Shown: positions 25,501-33,237 of the stretch, piece after piece
Numbering within the stretch: position 1 is the first letter of the stretch
Layout: each line of letters begins with the position of its first letter
Assembly (NCBI RefSeq): GCF_027244095.1
Contig: NC_069665.1
Span: 4,032,501 to 4,096,500 of the forward strand
Length of the DNA stretch: 64,000 nucleotides
Direction of reading: 5' to 3'
From: Hemicordylus capensis
Lineage: Eukaryota; Chordata; Lepidosauria; Squamata; Cordylidae
The notes under the pieces: model-generated
What the model saw: only the letters and a program-made list of their open reading frames with translations
Told to the model about the DNA's origin: nothing
Database searches by the model: none
Translations under genes and position numbers: made by a program

Positions 25501-28500
25501 CCCCAGATGTTATTGGACTACAACTCCCATGAATCCCCACCACAATGTAGCTGGGGAATGGTGGGAATTGTAGTCCAAGGACATCTGGGGACCAAGGTTG
25601 AGAACTCCCCAAACAGTGACTATAAAGAGCTTTGAACATCTGAAAGGACCATGGAATGCAGCGGCCAGACTGGTAGCTGGGACTTCTCTTTCGGAGTATA
25701 CGACTCCCATTTCATTTGTGGGAATATAAGAAGGGCCCTATTCAATCAGGTCCATCTAGTCTCCCAACCAGATACCTACAGGATGCTTAGAAATGCGATC
25801 CCTTCCTAAACCTGCAAATTAGGAGATTTTCAAGAAGCCATCGTGAGTCTCCACAGCACAGGCTGTTCTGGACTTTCCAGCAGCCATGAACTCTCCTTCT
25901 GGAAGATACACCTTGGTTTTTTGCAAGGGGTTCTGTCTTTCTCCCCATCTCCTATTTTAACCAGCTTCCTCAAAATTCCATCAATTTGATGTTTTTTCTC
26001 TCCCCTTCCTTCCTGCATCCTGCATCCTCCCCTAGAAAATCACAGAGCGGTTCCGCAGAAACCCAAACAAGCCAGCTGATGAAGATGTGGCAGAACGCAT
26101 CTTTTCTGTTGTGGAGGACAAGATCCTCTTGACCTACCATTGCAAGGAGAACTACATCACTCCTTCCAAGCGGGAGTTCAACAAGCGGACTGAAGTGGAC
26201 AGCAAAGGCAATAAGATCATCATGACCCAAGAAATGTGCCTCAGCTATCAGGTGAAAAAGAATGAGCCACCTGCGTGCCACGAGGAAACCAGACGGGAGG
26301 GTGATGTTTGGGTGGGACCTTGCAGGGAACAAGCAAGCAAGTAGCTACGATACGAAGAAGCTCCAATCCAGGCCCTGGTCAGATGGGCTTATTTTGTGAT
26401 TCATTGGGCTGAAACCTGGAGCCAGTGAACCCACTTCCTTTCCAATATGGCAGATACTTGGCTTGGTTTCAACACAATGCCAAATGAGCCTGGAAGGCTC
26501 ATCGGACGCTCTCCTCTCCTCTCCTCTTCCCCTGGTGTGCTGTGGTTCCCTCCACCACTCCTTGTTTGGAGGCCAACTATAATTTGTTGCAAACATCTGA
26601 CATGGCAAACTATGGCTGCATTCACACAATCACAGCAACCCTGATTAAAGAGCCCTGTGGAGCTGACTATGAGAGCCCAGCATTTATGAGCAACCCTGGT
26701 CAAACCACTGGCGCTAAACTACAAAGCTATTCCCACAATCAGCAGGCTAAGGGAGCCTAGCCCGCTTTCTACTGATTGTGGGAACCACCAGGCTTGTGGG
26801 CTGAAAGCCTAGATTATGGGTTCCCAACCTTGTCTCCCCAGATATTGTTGGACTACAACTCCCATCATCCCCTGCACAGACTGATGGGAGTTGTAGTCCA
26901 ACAACATCTGGGGAACTTCTGCTCTAGACCGCAAGAGGGCTGGCGTGTTTTGGAGAACTCTGTTGCATTTGTCTTCAGGCAGGGTCCACTGAGAAAGAGA
27001 AGAAGCTGTTCCACCTGTATGAAATGATGATGCAACTAATAGAGGACGAGAAGCTTTCCAAGCACCTCGTGTGGGAGTCAGAGATGGAGGTGAGGAAGGG
27101 GAAGTCTTATTCCACTGATATCCTGGAAGTTGAGCAGGCCGACGTAGGGCTTCCCTGTGGTCACCCATCTGGACGCTGACCAACCAAACCTAGACCTGCT
27201 TAGCTGCTGTCAGGTGGTTGCAAGTTTCTTGAGCGTTTTGTTTCAGGGGGTGTCCATAATAAAGGGCGTAGTAAGCCATGGGACGTCCTGGCCAAGCAGT
27301 ATGCCAAGTCTCTGGGCATGTTTGCCTCTTCTTTGCCCAGCTGACCACAAAGTCACTGCCTGCTCCCAGAGGGAAATCCAAGAACCAAGGGCCCTTTGTA
27401 GCCCAGGCCTGCTCAACTTAGGCCCCCCAGCTGTTTTTGGACTACAACTCCCATAATTCTCAGCCACAGCAGCCAATAGCCAGGAATTATGGGAATTGTA
27501 GGCCAACATCTGCAGGAGGGCCGAAGTTGAGCAGGCCTGGCCTAGCCTGTCCCATTCAGGAGTTTGCTGCTGGTTCCCAGGAGTCCAAGGTCAGCCGCCA
27601 GAAGCAACTGGTTCAAGGCAGGAAACAGGGAAAGGAACAGGACCAAGGCCAGCTCCCCGGGCAGGATCAGCACTGGGAGAGTTCTGTGAGCATGCAGAGC
27701 ATCCGCCAGGGGATGGGAGGGCATGGCTGCAGCAACCATCGGGTCCCAGCAGAGTCTTCCGAGAGCCCTGTCCCCAGCAACTGACTCTAGCTCCAGCCTC
27801 CCCTCCTACAAGAGTTGGGGACAACAATCACCCTGGAGGGGCTGTCTAAAGGGGAGGAGAGCTGGTCGTGTGGGAGCAAGCATGAATTGACCCTTTGCTA
27901 ATCAGGGTCCACCCTGGTTTGCATTTGAATGGGAGACTACATGTGTGAGCTTCCTAAGAGATTCCCCTCAGGGGGTGGGGCCACTCTGGGAAGAGCATCT
28001 GCATGCGGAAGGTCCCGAGTTCCCTCCCTAACAACATATCCAGGCAGGGTTGGGGGAGGCTCCTGCCTGCAACCTTGGAGAAGCCGCTGCCAGTCTGTGT
28101 AGACAATACTGAGCTAGTAGGGACTGATTCGGTCGAAGGCAGCTTCCTATGTTCCTCCTTCCACATGACTCATGACCAATGGCTCTTTGGGATTTCCATG
28201 CCTTTGTCTGGCCCAACACGTGCCAACGACCAAGTCATTGCTGCTGTTTCTGTCCCTTCAAAGGTTCTGGACATTCTGAGGATCCGAGAGGAGGAGGAAG
28301 CAGCCAGCAAGTTGACTGTGTCCATTTACGATACCGAGAGGAACGAGAAGAGCAAAGAGCAGAGAGAGGCGATGGTAGGTTGTGGCGTGAGGCTGGGTCG
28401 ACTCATTTCTTCTGTGGCTGCAGAGTTTGCAAACATCTGCAGAAGAAGTGAATTAAAGGCACAGTTAGGGATTTTGGGTGGCAGCAGCGGGGGGGACATT

Positions 28501-31500
28501 TTGTACCCCTCCCCCATTTCTTTCTCAAATATCACTCTGGCAATACATGCCCATTTGCTGATGGGGAGGTGGGTGAGAGAAGGCATCCATGGCGCAGGGG
28601 GCTTGTGGCTCGACTGCGTCCTTTCAGCACTCCCCATGTAGGTCCTGGGGCTTCGGGCATCAGTGGTGGACCTACAGATGGGGGCCTGGATCCGCTGACC
28701 CCCATACCCTCCCTGTCTCCCTGACATTGTGCAGAGTTTCTCTGAGATAATGCTCTGCCTCTCAGATGGATCCGGGGGCTTCTCCTAGGTGTTGCACCTT
28801 GGTCCTTTTCTTCACGTGGCCACCAGCGTTCCGCCTAGCAGGGAATCCCAGATGTTGTTGACCACAACTCCCATAATTCCCAGCCAAAGGCCGTTGCAGC
28901 TGGGGATGCTGGGAGTTGTAGTCCACACCCTCTGGAATTCCCTCTTAGAGGGAATGCTGGTGGCCACCGGCACCAAGGTGCCACATGGGCTCAGTGGCCG
29001 CCAGGGCCTGGGGTGCAGGGATGAGAGCGGCGTGGCTTGCTCTGGGGCTGCCCCACCTTGAGATCTGCAATGGGGATGTGAGCAGCAGCTCTTCCTTCCC
29101 TCCAGGAGCGCCTGCAGCAAGAGGAGCGCCAGCGGCAAGTGGAGCAGGACCTGGACTACCTGGCGCCCTTCCTGGTCCAGATGGGCGGCGTGGAGAAGAT
29201 GACCAAGTGGGTGGCGCTGCGCCTCAAGGAAGACTGCCTGAGCGACTTCAAGCAGCGGCTCGTCGACAAGGCCAACCTCATCCAAGCCCGCTTCGAAAAG
29301 GTGCCCGGAGGCCCTCTCCTCTTCCCGGCCCTGTAGCTTTGTGGCGGGGAGGAGGGCCGGCTGTTGCCTCTCCTTTTGAGCCCTGGCCTCTTGAAGTGGA
29401 CCTTGCTGGCCCCTCGTCTGCAATGTGTCGGAGATGTATGGGAGTCTCCCAACTGTGCTCCGAGCAGTTGGGCTCTCTTTGCCCCAGCAGTATTCGTCCT
29501 ACTGCAAACCTGGCAGAGTGAGCTCTGTGGTTGAAGGGCGCCCTCTAGGCTGCGGCACCAGCTTGCCCAGACACCCAGTCAGCTCAGCCCACCCCCCAAG
29601 GGCCAATCCCAGCCCACCAGGCCCTATATAGCCCTGTCTGCAGAACTTGCTCTCCAATCCAAACGACTGGCCTCTTGTCTGAGGATGCTCCCTAAACTCC
29701 TCCTCCATTTCCCCGATTGCTGACTTGGATGTAGACCTTTTCCTGGCTTGGATTATGCAACTACCTGGGTTCTGTGGACTCTGGCTGTACAGTGCCAGTA
29801 AGTCCCAAGCTGGGCAGTTCTAGAGTACTGAAGGCGCATTTGAGCCTGGTCAGTGGCTCTAAATTAGTCTTCAACTGGAGTCAGCCTACCTCAAAGGAGT
29901 GGCATGCTCCTAAATTGGGGTCAGAGCAACCTCTCTACTGAAGGTAGATCCCAGGAAAATGTACATTAATCTCCCAGTCCATCACAGGCTCTCTTCAATG
30001 TTCCCTGTAACAGAGATTCCCAGATGTGGTTGACTACAACTCCCAGCATCCCTAGTTGCTGTGGCCTTTGGCTGAGGATTATGGGATTTGTAGTCAACAA
30101 CATCTGGGAATCCCTGTTACAGGGAACACTGGCTCTCTTACTCTTCTGTTACTGCCTTCAAATTTGACCCTTGTCTGCTTTGGACCGTACATTTGGCCCA
30201 GCTGGATTGACAACCTTGTCTCTCTCCACTCCAGACATAGACCACTAACCCAGCCTGACCCCTCCGGAGGCCTAACACTCTCTTCCTGTGTGTCCCCACC
30301 CCATTTGTGTCCCTCCCCCTCCTGGGACAGGAGACTCAAGAGCTCCAGAAGAAGCAGCAATGGTACCAGCAGAATCAGCTGAACATGACCTTGGAGGATG
30401 AGGACGCCTACCTGAACTACTGCTCGGACGCCATGTTCCGCATTCGCATCTTGGAGCTTCGCCTCAGCAGGTATGGAGGATAGCTCTAGGGAAGGGCAAG
30501 GAATCCCAGGGAACATCAACCGCTCAGCCTTTGCTGGCTCTTCTGATGCTCATTTTTGAAGACGGGCGATGACCCTGCTATTGTCAGCTTGAGAATGTAA
30601 ATTATTGGCTAGCTACAAAAACAAATTAGCCACCAAATGACGCAGCGGGGAAATAACTTGACTAGCTAGCCAGAGGTTGCCAGTTCGAATCCCCACTGGT
30701 CTGTTTCCCAGACTATGGGGAGCACCTATATTGGGCAGCAGCGATATAGGAAGATGCAGAAAGGCATCATCTCATACTGCATGGGAGGAGGCAATGGGAA
30801 ACCCCGCCTGCATTCTACCAAAGACAACCCCAGGGCTCTGTGGATGCCAGGAGTCGACACCGACTCGACTGCACACTTTACCTTTACAAATACAAATTAG
30901 TTAACTATATTAGAAATTAGTTAATTTCACAAATTAGTCACGAAACAATGGTCTGGTTCATGCCATCGCTTGAATCTTGTTTAAAATTGGTAACTGGCAT
31001 TAGCATGATTGTGTCAGCCCACGACGAAATTACTAATGTGGGTTTGTGTCCCAAGATGAATCTGAAATTCCCGCTTTGGCATGGGTTCACTCTATCATGC
31101 TAATGTCAGCTATTGACTTTAAACCTAGATTCAAACGATTGTGGGAACCACACCAATGGCATTTAACTTAGTTCCTATACCTGAGTGTTACTAAGCAGAT
31201 AGTCAGATCACATAAAGAGAGTATTCCTTGGTTCCTGCTGCAAACAAGATGGAGTCATGGTGGTCCTCAGGAGTGACCTTTGCCCCTTCTAGCTGCTTGT
31301 GCTTATTATTTATTTATTTATCTACATAAACCACTTTGCAAAATTTTGCTGAAAAGCGTTATATAAATATAAGTAGCTAGTGGTGTGCACGGAACCAGCG
31401 CCTGCTGGTTCGAAGGTGGGGGGGCATCTTACGCTCTTACGGGTGCTCTTACGGGTGCTCTTATGCCTCCCACCGTGTTTTCCCCGCCAGCGCTGTAGTT

Positions 31501-32271
31501 TAAAACAGTCCAGCGGAGGCGGCAGCATTCCACCTTGCTGCCCTGGTGCCTCCTTGGACCAGAAGTGCCTGGTGTGCGTGTGCACACACGTCACACACAT
31601 GTGCATGCGCACCAGTCACTTCCGGCCACATCTGGTCCGAGGAGGCACCGGGAGCGCTGCTGGGGGGGAACGCAGCGGAAGGGATAAGAGCACCCTCCTC
31701 CATCCTTAAAGATATCCCCCCCAACCTTTGAACTGCCGGACATTCGAACTGGTCGGAGGCCCGTAAAAGTTCTAGCAGACGGCTAGGAGTGGGAGCCTTG
31801 CTACATGCAAGCAGCCTCGGCGTCTACCTTTGCTAGCAAATGACATCATGATGACATTTCAAAAAGTGGCCGGCTTGACTTGATTTGACCCTCGTGAAAT
31901 ATTAGGTAGTCAACTGGCGATATTTGAATGGTCAGCTGATGGACGTGCCAACTCTAGTTGCAACATTGTTAACAGCATACAGCCTTCAGTGCAGGGATTC
32001 TCAGCCCTGAATCCCAGGAGTTTGGACTACAACTCCCATTATCCCCAGCCACAATGGCTGGCCTCCATTGATGGGACTTGTAGTCCAGCAACATCTGGGG
32101 AACTACGTTTGAGGACTCATGCTGTAATGTGAGTATGCTGTTGATATTCTCTTTCTCCTTCCTCTTCCTCTTCTCAGGCACAAAGAGAGAGCCCCACAGA
32201 AATATATGGCACTAGAAGAGAAGTTGTGCAAGGACCCTCGCCTGTGCGACTACCTCAAATTTCATTTTTGA
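10373..32271 (+). CDS. DRC7: Dynein regulatory complex subunit 7 (DRC7/CCDC135), 17 coding exons, 863 aa
   Basis: Subunit of the nexin-dynein regulatory complex of motile cilia and sperm flagella (Chlamydomonas FAP50, Drosophila lobo). Joined exons: 10373-10533, 11382-11556, 14224-14349, 16339-16533, 18968-19126, 19900-20118, 21154-21282, 22687-22759, 23647-23775, 24173-24301, 25039-25268, 26036-26251, 26979-27089, 28264-28374, 29106-29300, 30331-30470, 32178-32271. The sum is 2592 nt, 863 codons plus stop; human DRC7 is 874 aa. All junctions are GT-AG and phases agree. The N-terminus is acidic (residues 4-25). A transglutaminase/peptidase-like core carries GNCFDF (Cys172), VHGW (His288) and FIDPFTG (Asp307), a plausible triad layout. 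The C-terminal third (about 685-833) is charged and coiled-coil-like. The ATG at 10373 is preceded by TAA two bases upstream and opens the family-like acidic start. No break is seen, so the gene looks functional. Confidence 0.97.
10549..10586. repeat. GT dinucleotide run
   Basis: About 19 GT units, 16 bp after the DRC7 exon 1 donor. Confidence 0.95.
10655..11062 (+). mobile_element. tRNA-Ala-like SINE with inserted fragment
   Basis: Antisense tRNA-Ala-like core GATTGAACCGGAGACCTTCT and ACCACTGAGCTATGG; a fragment near 10705-10765 interrupts the head. Confidence 0.75.
11382..11556 (+). CDS. DRC7: DRC7 coding exon 2 (residues 54-112)
   Basis: Acceptor CTGCCCACAG, donor GAA|GTAAGT. Contains LLLQVADNFHRQYAHLCPDR and PLFLHPVNECG, strongly conserved with human DRC7. 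Confidence 0.96.
11650..12436 (-). mobile_element. Tc1/mariner-type transposon, deletion derivative with 254-bp inverted repeats
   Basis: CAGGTGAAACTCGGAAAATT at the left is inverted at 12436, flanked by TA on both sides (11648-11649 and 12437-12438). Arms 11650-11903 and 12183-12436 are both 254 bp. The 279-bp middle is a remnant of a Tc1 transposase C-terminus on the minus strand (WPANSPDLTP, then IASMPRRIEAVIAAKG), in two frames and so not functional. Sits in DRC7 intron 2. Confidence 0.9.
12528..12740 (-). mobile_element. Dispersed repeat with LINE-like 3' tail (antisense)
   Basis: GGGCTCACAATCTAAAAAA and GACACCAGCAACAGCCACT; same family as 8387-8685. Confidence 0.65.
13120..13860. repeat. 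Unclassified dispersed repeat, copy 1, interrupted
   Basis: CACTCCAGTTACAGAGTAGA, GTCATAGAGTAGAGG and GTGCAAAAGGTCGATG also occur in order at 21515-21935. A LINE-tail repeat (13322-13592) interrupts this copy. Family unknown. Confidence 0.6.
13322..13592 (-). mobile_element. LINE-tail repeat nested in unclassified repeat
   Basis: TTTCTGTACCGCCCTTCC, GGGCGGTTTACAG and AAGAGCTCACAATCTAAAAA; antisense. Confidence 0.75.
13920..14142 (+). mobile_element. LINE 3' end
   Basis: T-rich 3' region ending CCCCTGAGCCATTTTGGAAG and GGGCGGTATATAAATC plus a TAAA tail, 80 bp before DRC7 exon 3. Confidence 0.65.
14224..14349 (+). CDS. DRC7: DRC7 coding exon 3 (residues 113-154)
   Basis: Acceptor TTTGTTGCAG, donor CCG|GTAAGC. 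Encodes KFVSTTVRPTLLPYSELYNW and the FVSDYLNMEPLP segment. A MITE with its target duplication begins at intron base +7 (see 14364-14499). Confidence 0.96.
14364..14499. mobile_element. Palindromic MITE, 136 bp, with exact target duplication
   Basis: CAGTGTTCCTACTAACAGGG at the left, inverted at the right; duplication AATAGGAC at 14356-14363 and 14500-14507. The 8-bp duplication indicates the hAT type. It lies 14 bp past DRC7 exon 3. Confidence 0.92.
14811..15112 (-). mobile_element. tRNA-Ala-like SINE
   Basis: Antisense copy: GAGCTGGCCTTGTGGTAGCA at the left, TGACTCAGTATATGGCAGCT at the right. Confidence 0.82.
15277..15412. mobile_element. Palindromic MITE, 136 bp, with exact target duplication
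   Basis: Left CAGGGCTGCTCAACCTTGGC, right GTTGAGCAGGCCTG; duplication GCTTAGAT on both sides (15269-15276 and 15413-15420). Confidence 0.92.
16339..16533 (+). CDS. DRC7: DRC7 coding exon 4 (residues 155-219), transglutaminase-like cysteine exon
   Basis: Acceptor TTTTCCCTGTACAG, donor GAG|GTGAGG. Holds the family signature YQRGNCFDFSVLLCSLLIG followed by GYDAYCVNGY; Cys172 sits where the nucleophile of a transglutaminase-like fold would be. Confidence 0.97.
16660..16958 (-). mobile_element. tRNA-Ala-like SINE
   Basis: Includes TGTAGCTCAGTGGTAGAGCA and TCTGCTTTGCATGCAGAAGG, clearly tRNA-Ala-derived; not a tRNA gene because the arms do not close. Confidence 0.82.
17100..17288 (+). mobile_element. 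LINE-like 3' repeat
   Basis: GCCTCTGAATACCAGTTTCA, CATCTGGTGGGCCACTGTGG and GGGCCTGATCCAGCAGGGCT; shared with 23020-23505. Confidence 0.65.
17304..17490 (-). mobile_element. tRNA-Ala-like SINE, truncated
   Basis: AGAGCATCTGCTTTGCATGA then GGCAGCATCTCCAGGTAGG. Confidence 0.7.
17675..17992 (+). mobile_element. tRNA-Ala-like SINE
   Basis: Full-length plus-strand copy from AAGAAGCTGCCTTCTACCGA to CAAGACCAGCTCTTCC. Confidence 0.82.
18312..18422. mobile_element. Palindromic MITE, shortened
   Basis: CAGGGGTTCTCATACTTGGG at the left and a degraded right arm. Confidence 0.65.
18468..18935 (-). mobile_element. tRNA-Ala-like SINE split by a MITE
   Basis: SINE halves 18468-18726 and 18863-18935 join cleanly when the MITE is removed. 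Confidence 0.82.
18727..18862. mobile_element. Palindromic MITE, 136 bp, nested in SINE
   Basis: CAGGCCTGCTCAACTCTGGC at the left, inverted at the right. The flanks GTATAAAC and GTGTAGAC are a duplication that has diverged at two positions. Confidence 0.85.
18968..19126 (+). CDS. DRC7: DRC7 coding exon 5 (residues 220-272)
   Basis: Acceptor CTTCCGACAG, donor GCG|GTGAGC. Lys/Glu-rich linker with KKYAIKPLRDLRSKFE, matching the human KKYTIKPPRDL segment; predicted helical. Confidence 0.95.
19158..19330 (+). mobile_element. tRNA-Ala-like SINE, truncated
   Basis: GATACCGAGTCAGACCCTTG to ACCTTCTGCATACAAAGCAG. Confidence 0.75.
19388..19482. mobile_element. Palindromic MITE, shortened
   Basis: CAGGGGTTCCCAACCTGTGG and its inverse CCACAGGTTGGGAACCCCTG are perfect terminal repeats; only one ACTACAACTCCC block remains. 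Confidence 0.85.
19554..19669. mobile_element. Palindromic MITE
   Basis: CAGGGGTTCTCAAACCTGGA at the left, degraded right arm CCAGTTTGGCACCTCCTG. Confidence 0.7.
19900..20118 (+). CDS. DRC7: DRC7 coding exon 6 (residues 273-345)
   Basis: Acceptor CCCTGCTGCAG, donor AAG|GTGATC. Contains GLRVHGWVLVLSGKREVPE, FFIDPFTGKSY and WNHRNYWVNMQDCWN, among the best conserved parts of the protein; supplies His288 and Asp307. Confidence 0.97.
20321..20742. mobile_element. Tigger-like (pogo/mariner) MITE, 422 bp
   Basis: CAGGGACACCTCAGTATCTG at the left pairs with the reversed right end CAGCAAACCTCGGCATTTGT, with TA at both flanks (20319-20320 and 20743-20744). It splits an older LINE tail whose continuation is at 20745-20800. 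Located in DRC7 intron 6. Confidence 0.85.
21154..21282 (+). CDS. DRC7: DRC7 coding exon 7 (residues 346-388)
   Basis: Acceptor TTCCTTTTAG, donor TTG|GTAAGT. Encodes DLLFDLGDPVRWEFMLLG and then an acidic run (EEEEEMGDDEIED). Confidence 0.96.
21515..21935. repeat. Unclassified dispersed repeat, copy 2
   Basis: Shares ordered blocks with 13120-13860 (CACTCCAGTTACAGAGTAGA, GGAGACCCTCACT, GTGCAAAAGGTCGATG). Lies in DRC7 intron 7. Confidence 0.6.
22190..22332. mobile_element. Palindromic MITE
   Basis: CAGTGGTTCCCTACCTGGG at the left and GGTTGAGAACCACTG at the right. Confidence 0.75.
22523..22654. mobile_element. Palindromic MITE
   Basis: CCAGCTGTTGTTGAACTACA at the left mirrors TAGCAACAGCTGGCGTG at the right; ends 32 bp before DRC7 exon 8. 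Confidence 0.75.
22687..22759 (+). CDS. DRC7: DRC7 coding exon 8 (residues 389-412)
   Basis: A 73-nt exon with acceptor TCTCAACAG and donor AAAG|GTATTC, ending in phase 1. Encodes GFDMPASWVDQIHISPK, matching the human SFDMPHSWVEQIEISP segment. Too short for a simple ORF scan. Confidence 0.95.
22819..22917. mobile_element. Palindromic MITE, left arm truncated
   Basis: Right arm GATGGGAGTTGTAGTCCAAC and GGTTGGGAACCC is clear. Confidence 0.6.
23020..23505 (+). mobile_element. LINE-like repeat, 3' part
   Basis: Longest of three related copies (others near 760-960 and 17100-17288); ends GGGCCTGATCCAGCAGGGCT then TTCTTATGG. Confidence 0.65.
23647..23775 (+). CDS. DRC7: DRC7 coding exon 9 (residues 413-455)
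   Basis: Acceptor TTGTCTTCAG, donor GACT|GTAAGC. Encodes FETRCPQGKKVIQYKYARLE and WAPYLNSSGLVSRLTIFEDL. Confidence 0.96.
24173..24301 (+). CDS. DRC7: DRC7 coding exon 10 (residues 456-498)
   Basis: Acceptor TTATTCCTAAG, donor AAAG|GTACCC. Encodes TRVLKVKEWFKNREDLLE and TEHFGPGHLQGLK. The acceptor is less pyrimidine-rich than its neighbours. Confidence 0.93.
25039..25268 (+). CDS. DRC7: DRC7 coding exon 11 (residues 499-575)
   Basis: Acceptor CATTCCTTAG fixes the junction codon GCA (Ala499); donor CTG|GTAAGT. Encodes HIYKTLVPETERTMDFYSET, RVDGLQKRVETPQDMTEYFE and GRSDFLIYRHTDFG. Confidence 0.95.
25480..25610. mobile_element. Palindromic MITE
   Basis: CAGGGGTTCTCAACCTTGGG at the left, GGACCAAGGTTGAGAACTCC at the right. 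Confidence 0.8.
26036..26251 (+). CDS. DRC7: DRC7 coding exon 12 (residues 576-647)
   Basis: Acceptor CTCCCCTAG, donor CAG|GTGAAA. Encodes KITERFRRNPNKPADEDVAE and RTEVDSKGNKIIMTQEMCL, near-identical to mammalian DRC7. Confidence 0.97.
26818..26926. mobile_element. Palindromic MITE, shortened
   Basis: GGTTCCCAACCTTGTCTCCC and GGACTACAACTCCCATCATC with its inverse; degraded right end. Confidence 0.65.
26979..27089 (+). CDS. DRC7: DRC7 coding exon 13 (residues 648-684)
   Basis: Acceptor TTTGTCTTCAG, donor GAG|GTGAGG. Encodes KEKKLFHLYEMMMQLIEDEK and LSKHLVWESEME. Confidence 0.94.
27404..27539. mobile_element. Palindromic MITE, 136 bp
   Basis: CAGGCCTGCTCAACTTAGGC at the left and GAAGTTGAGCAGGCCTG at the right, near-perfect inversion. 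Confidence 0.88.
27857..28158 (-). mobile_element. tRNA-Ala-like SINE
   Basis: GAGAGCTGGTCGTGTGGGAG at the left to AAGGCAGCTTCCTATGTTCC at the right. Confidence 0.82.
28264..28374 (+). CDS. DRC7: DRC7 coding exon 14 (residues 685-721)
   Basis: Acceptor CCCTTCAAAG, donor ATG|GTAGGT. Encodes VLDILRIREEEEAASKLTVS and IYDTERNEKSKEQREAM; start of the C-terminal helical region. Confidence 0.95.
28824..28959. mobile_element. Palindromic MITE, 136 bp, with exact target duplication
   Basis: Left CAGCGTTCCGCCTAGCAGGG, right AGAGGGAATGCTG; duplication GTGGCCAC at 28816-28823 and 28960-28967. Confidence 0.92.
29106..29300 (+). CDS. DRC7: DRC7 coding exon 15 (residues 722-786)
   Basis: Acceptor CTTCCCTCCAG, donor AAG|GTGCCC. 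Encodes DLDYLAPFLVQMGGVEKMTK and DCLSDFKQRLVDKANLIQAR. Markedly GC-rich relative to neighbouring exons. A long antisense frame across it is a shadow. Confidence 0.96.
29996..30131. mobile_element. Palindromic MITE, 136 bp, with exact target duplication
   Basis: Left CAATGTTCCCTGTAACAGAG, right CTGTTACAGGGAACACTG; duplication GCTCTCTT at 29988-29995 and 30132-30139. Confidence 0.92.
30331..30470 (+). CDS. DRC7: DRC7 coding exon 16 (residues 787-832)
   Basis: Acceptor CTCCTGGGACAG, donor CAG|GTATGG, ending in phase 2. Encodes ETQELQKKQQWYQQNQLNMT and YCSDAMFRIRILELRL. Confidence 0.96.
30625..30893 (+). mobile_element. tRNA-derived SINE (GTCGACTCCTGG family)
   Basis: Plus orientation: GCAGCGGGGAAATAACTTGA head, GTTCGAATCCCCACTGG B box, ATATAGGAAGATGCAGAAAG, then CAGGAGTCGACACCGACTCG and a TTTACCTTTAC tail. 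Confidence 0.87.
30945..31170. repeat. Foldback-type repeat, unclassified
   Basis: The block GCATTAGCATGATTGTG and the inverse-like TATCATGCTAATGTCAG near 31095 form a diverged inverted repeat; related sequence at 38190-38560. Confidence 0.5.
31992..32121. mobile_element. Palindromic MITE
   Basis: CAGGGATTCTCAGCCCTGAA at the left; core GGACTACAACTCCCATTATC; ends 55 bp before the last DRC7 exon. Confidence 0.7.
32178..32271 (+). CDS. DRC7: DRC7 last coding exon (residues 833-863, stop)
   Basis: Acceptor CTCTTCTCAG. Encodes HKERAPQKYMALEEKLCKDP and RLCDYLKFHF before TGA at 32269-32271. A candidate poly(A) signal AATAAA is at 32684-32689, about 410 nt beyond the stop. Confidence 0.95.
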
Positions 32272-32683
32272 TTTCCTTGCTCATATAGCTGTCACCAGGA
32301 ATTGCTCCTGGAAACTCTCATGAGCTTCCTTGACGTGCAGTGGTCAAGGAACACATTCATGATCTCTTGTTAATTTTCAGCCTGTTTTTTTTAAATTTCC
32401 TCCAGGAAACTTTGAGAGCATCAGGGCCCAAAAGCACCAGCAGAAAAACTTTGTTTCAGTCTGGGGTAAAAATTCACATTCATCGCATGCAGGGGTAACA
32501 AAAACATACTTTAGGAGGGAAGTGAGATTCAGAGTGCAGCTGGTGACAGGGTTAAATGCAGGACGACCCACCACTCCAGTTCCTCTGGTGCAAGCCACCC
32601 CTTCGCCAGATGGCTTTTCCAGTCTGGGGAAAAAACCAGTTTGGAAAGCAACCACCGGACTTCTGTTATGCACATATGTGTGC

Positions 32684-32689
32684 AATAAA
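32684..32689 (+). terminator. Candidate DRC7 poly(A) signal
   Basis: First AATAAA downstream of the DRC7 stop codon on the plus strand. The 410 nt between them show no obvious repeat, consistent with a 3' UTR. Usage cannot be judged from sequence alone. Confidence 0.4.
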
Positions 32690-33027
32690 TAGTCAGGCCC
32701 TCACCTATTTCATTGGGCAATTTTGCTCCCAGTAAATGTTCTCCTGTGGCATCTTTTGTTCTCTGTCCATTATTTCTTCCTCGTTCATCTATTTCTTTGG
32801 AGCTAAATTTCATTCTTTCCTGTGTAGTTGTTGCCTGTTGGGTGAACCCAGTCGCCCACCCACCACCACGAGCTGAGCTGCTATGATTTCTTAGTATTGC
32901 TGCAAGGGAAGGTTTGGTCACAGAACGCTGAACATCAGTGAGCTACTGCAGGGGAGGTTGCAGGTTGGGAAAATCCCCCCAGAATGCATGAAGCATGCAT
33001 GAATGCATGCATGAATGCCTGAATGCA

Positions 33028-33063
33028 TTCATTTGACCCAGCTGTATTGCTGGGTCAAATGAA
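33028..33063. repeat. Perfect 15-bp hairpin next to ATGC-rich run
   Basis: TTCATTTGACCCAGC, loop TGTATT, then GCTGGGTCAAATGAA. Preceded by an ATGCATGA-type run at 32980-33027. Confidence 0.85.
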
Positions 33064-33237
33064 GCATGGCAACCTATGAACAAATTAGACATGCTAGCAA
33101 AAGACTACAGAACCAGAGGGCTAGGCCACACAGGCTGCATTCCCTGGACCATGCTAATGCTGGTTAAAGGGGGTTGACCGACATCTGTGCGACTGTGAGA
33201 ACCCATTGCTTGGCCGGAATCCTGGCTAAGTTCTGCA

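Noticed and set aside
28812-29423. 203-codon open frame on the minus strand
   Set aside because: It lies across the GC-rich DRC7 exon 15 and a MITE; no family match or splice support, so it is a shadow.
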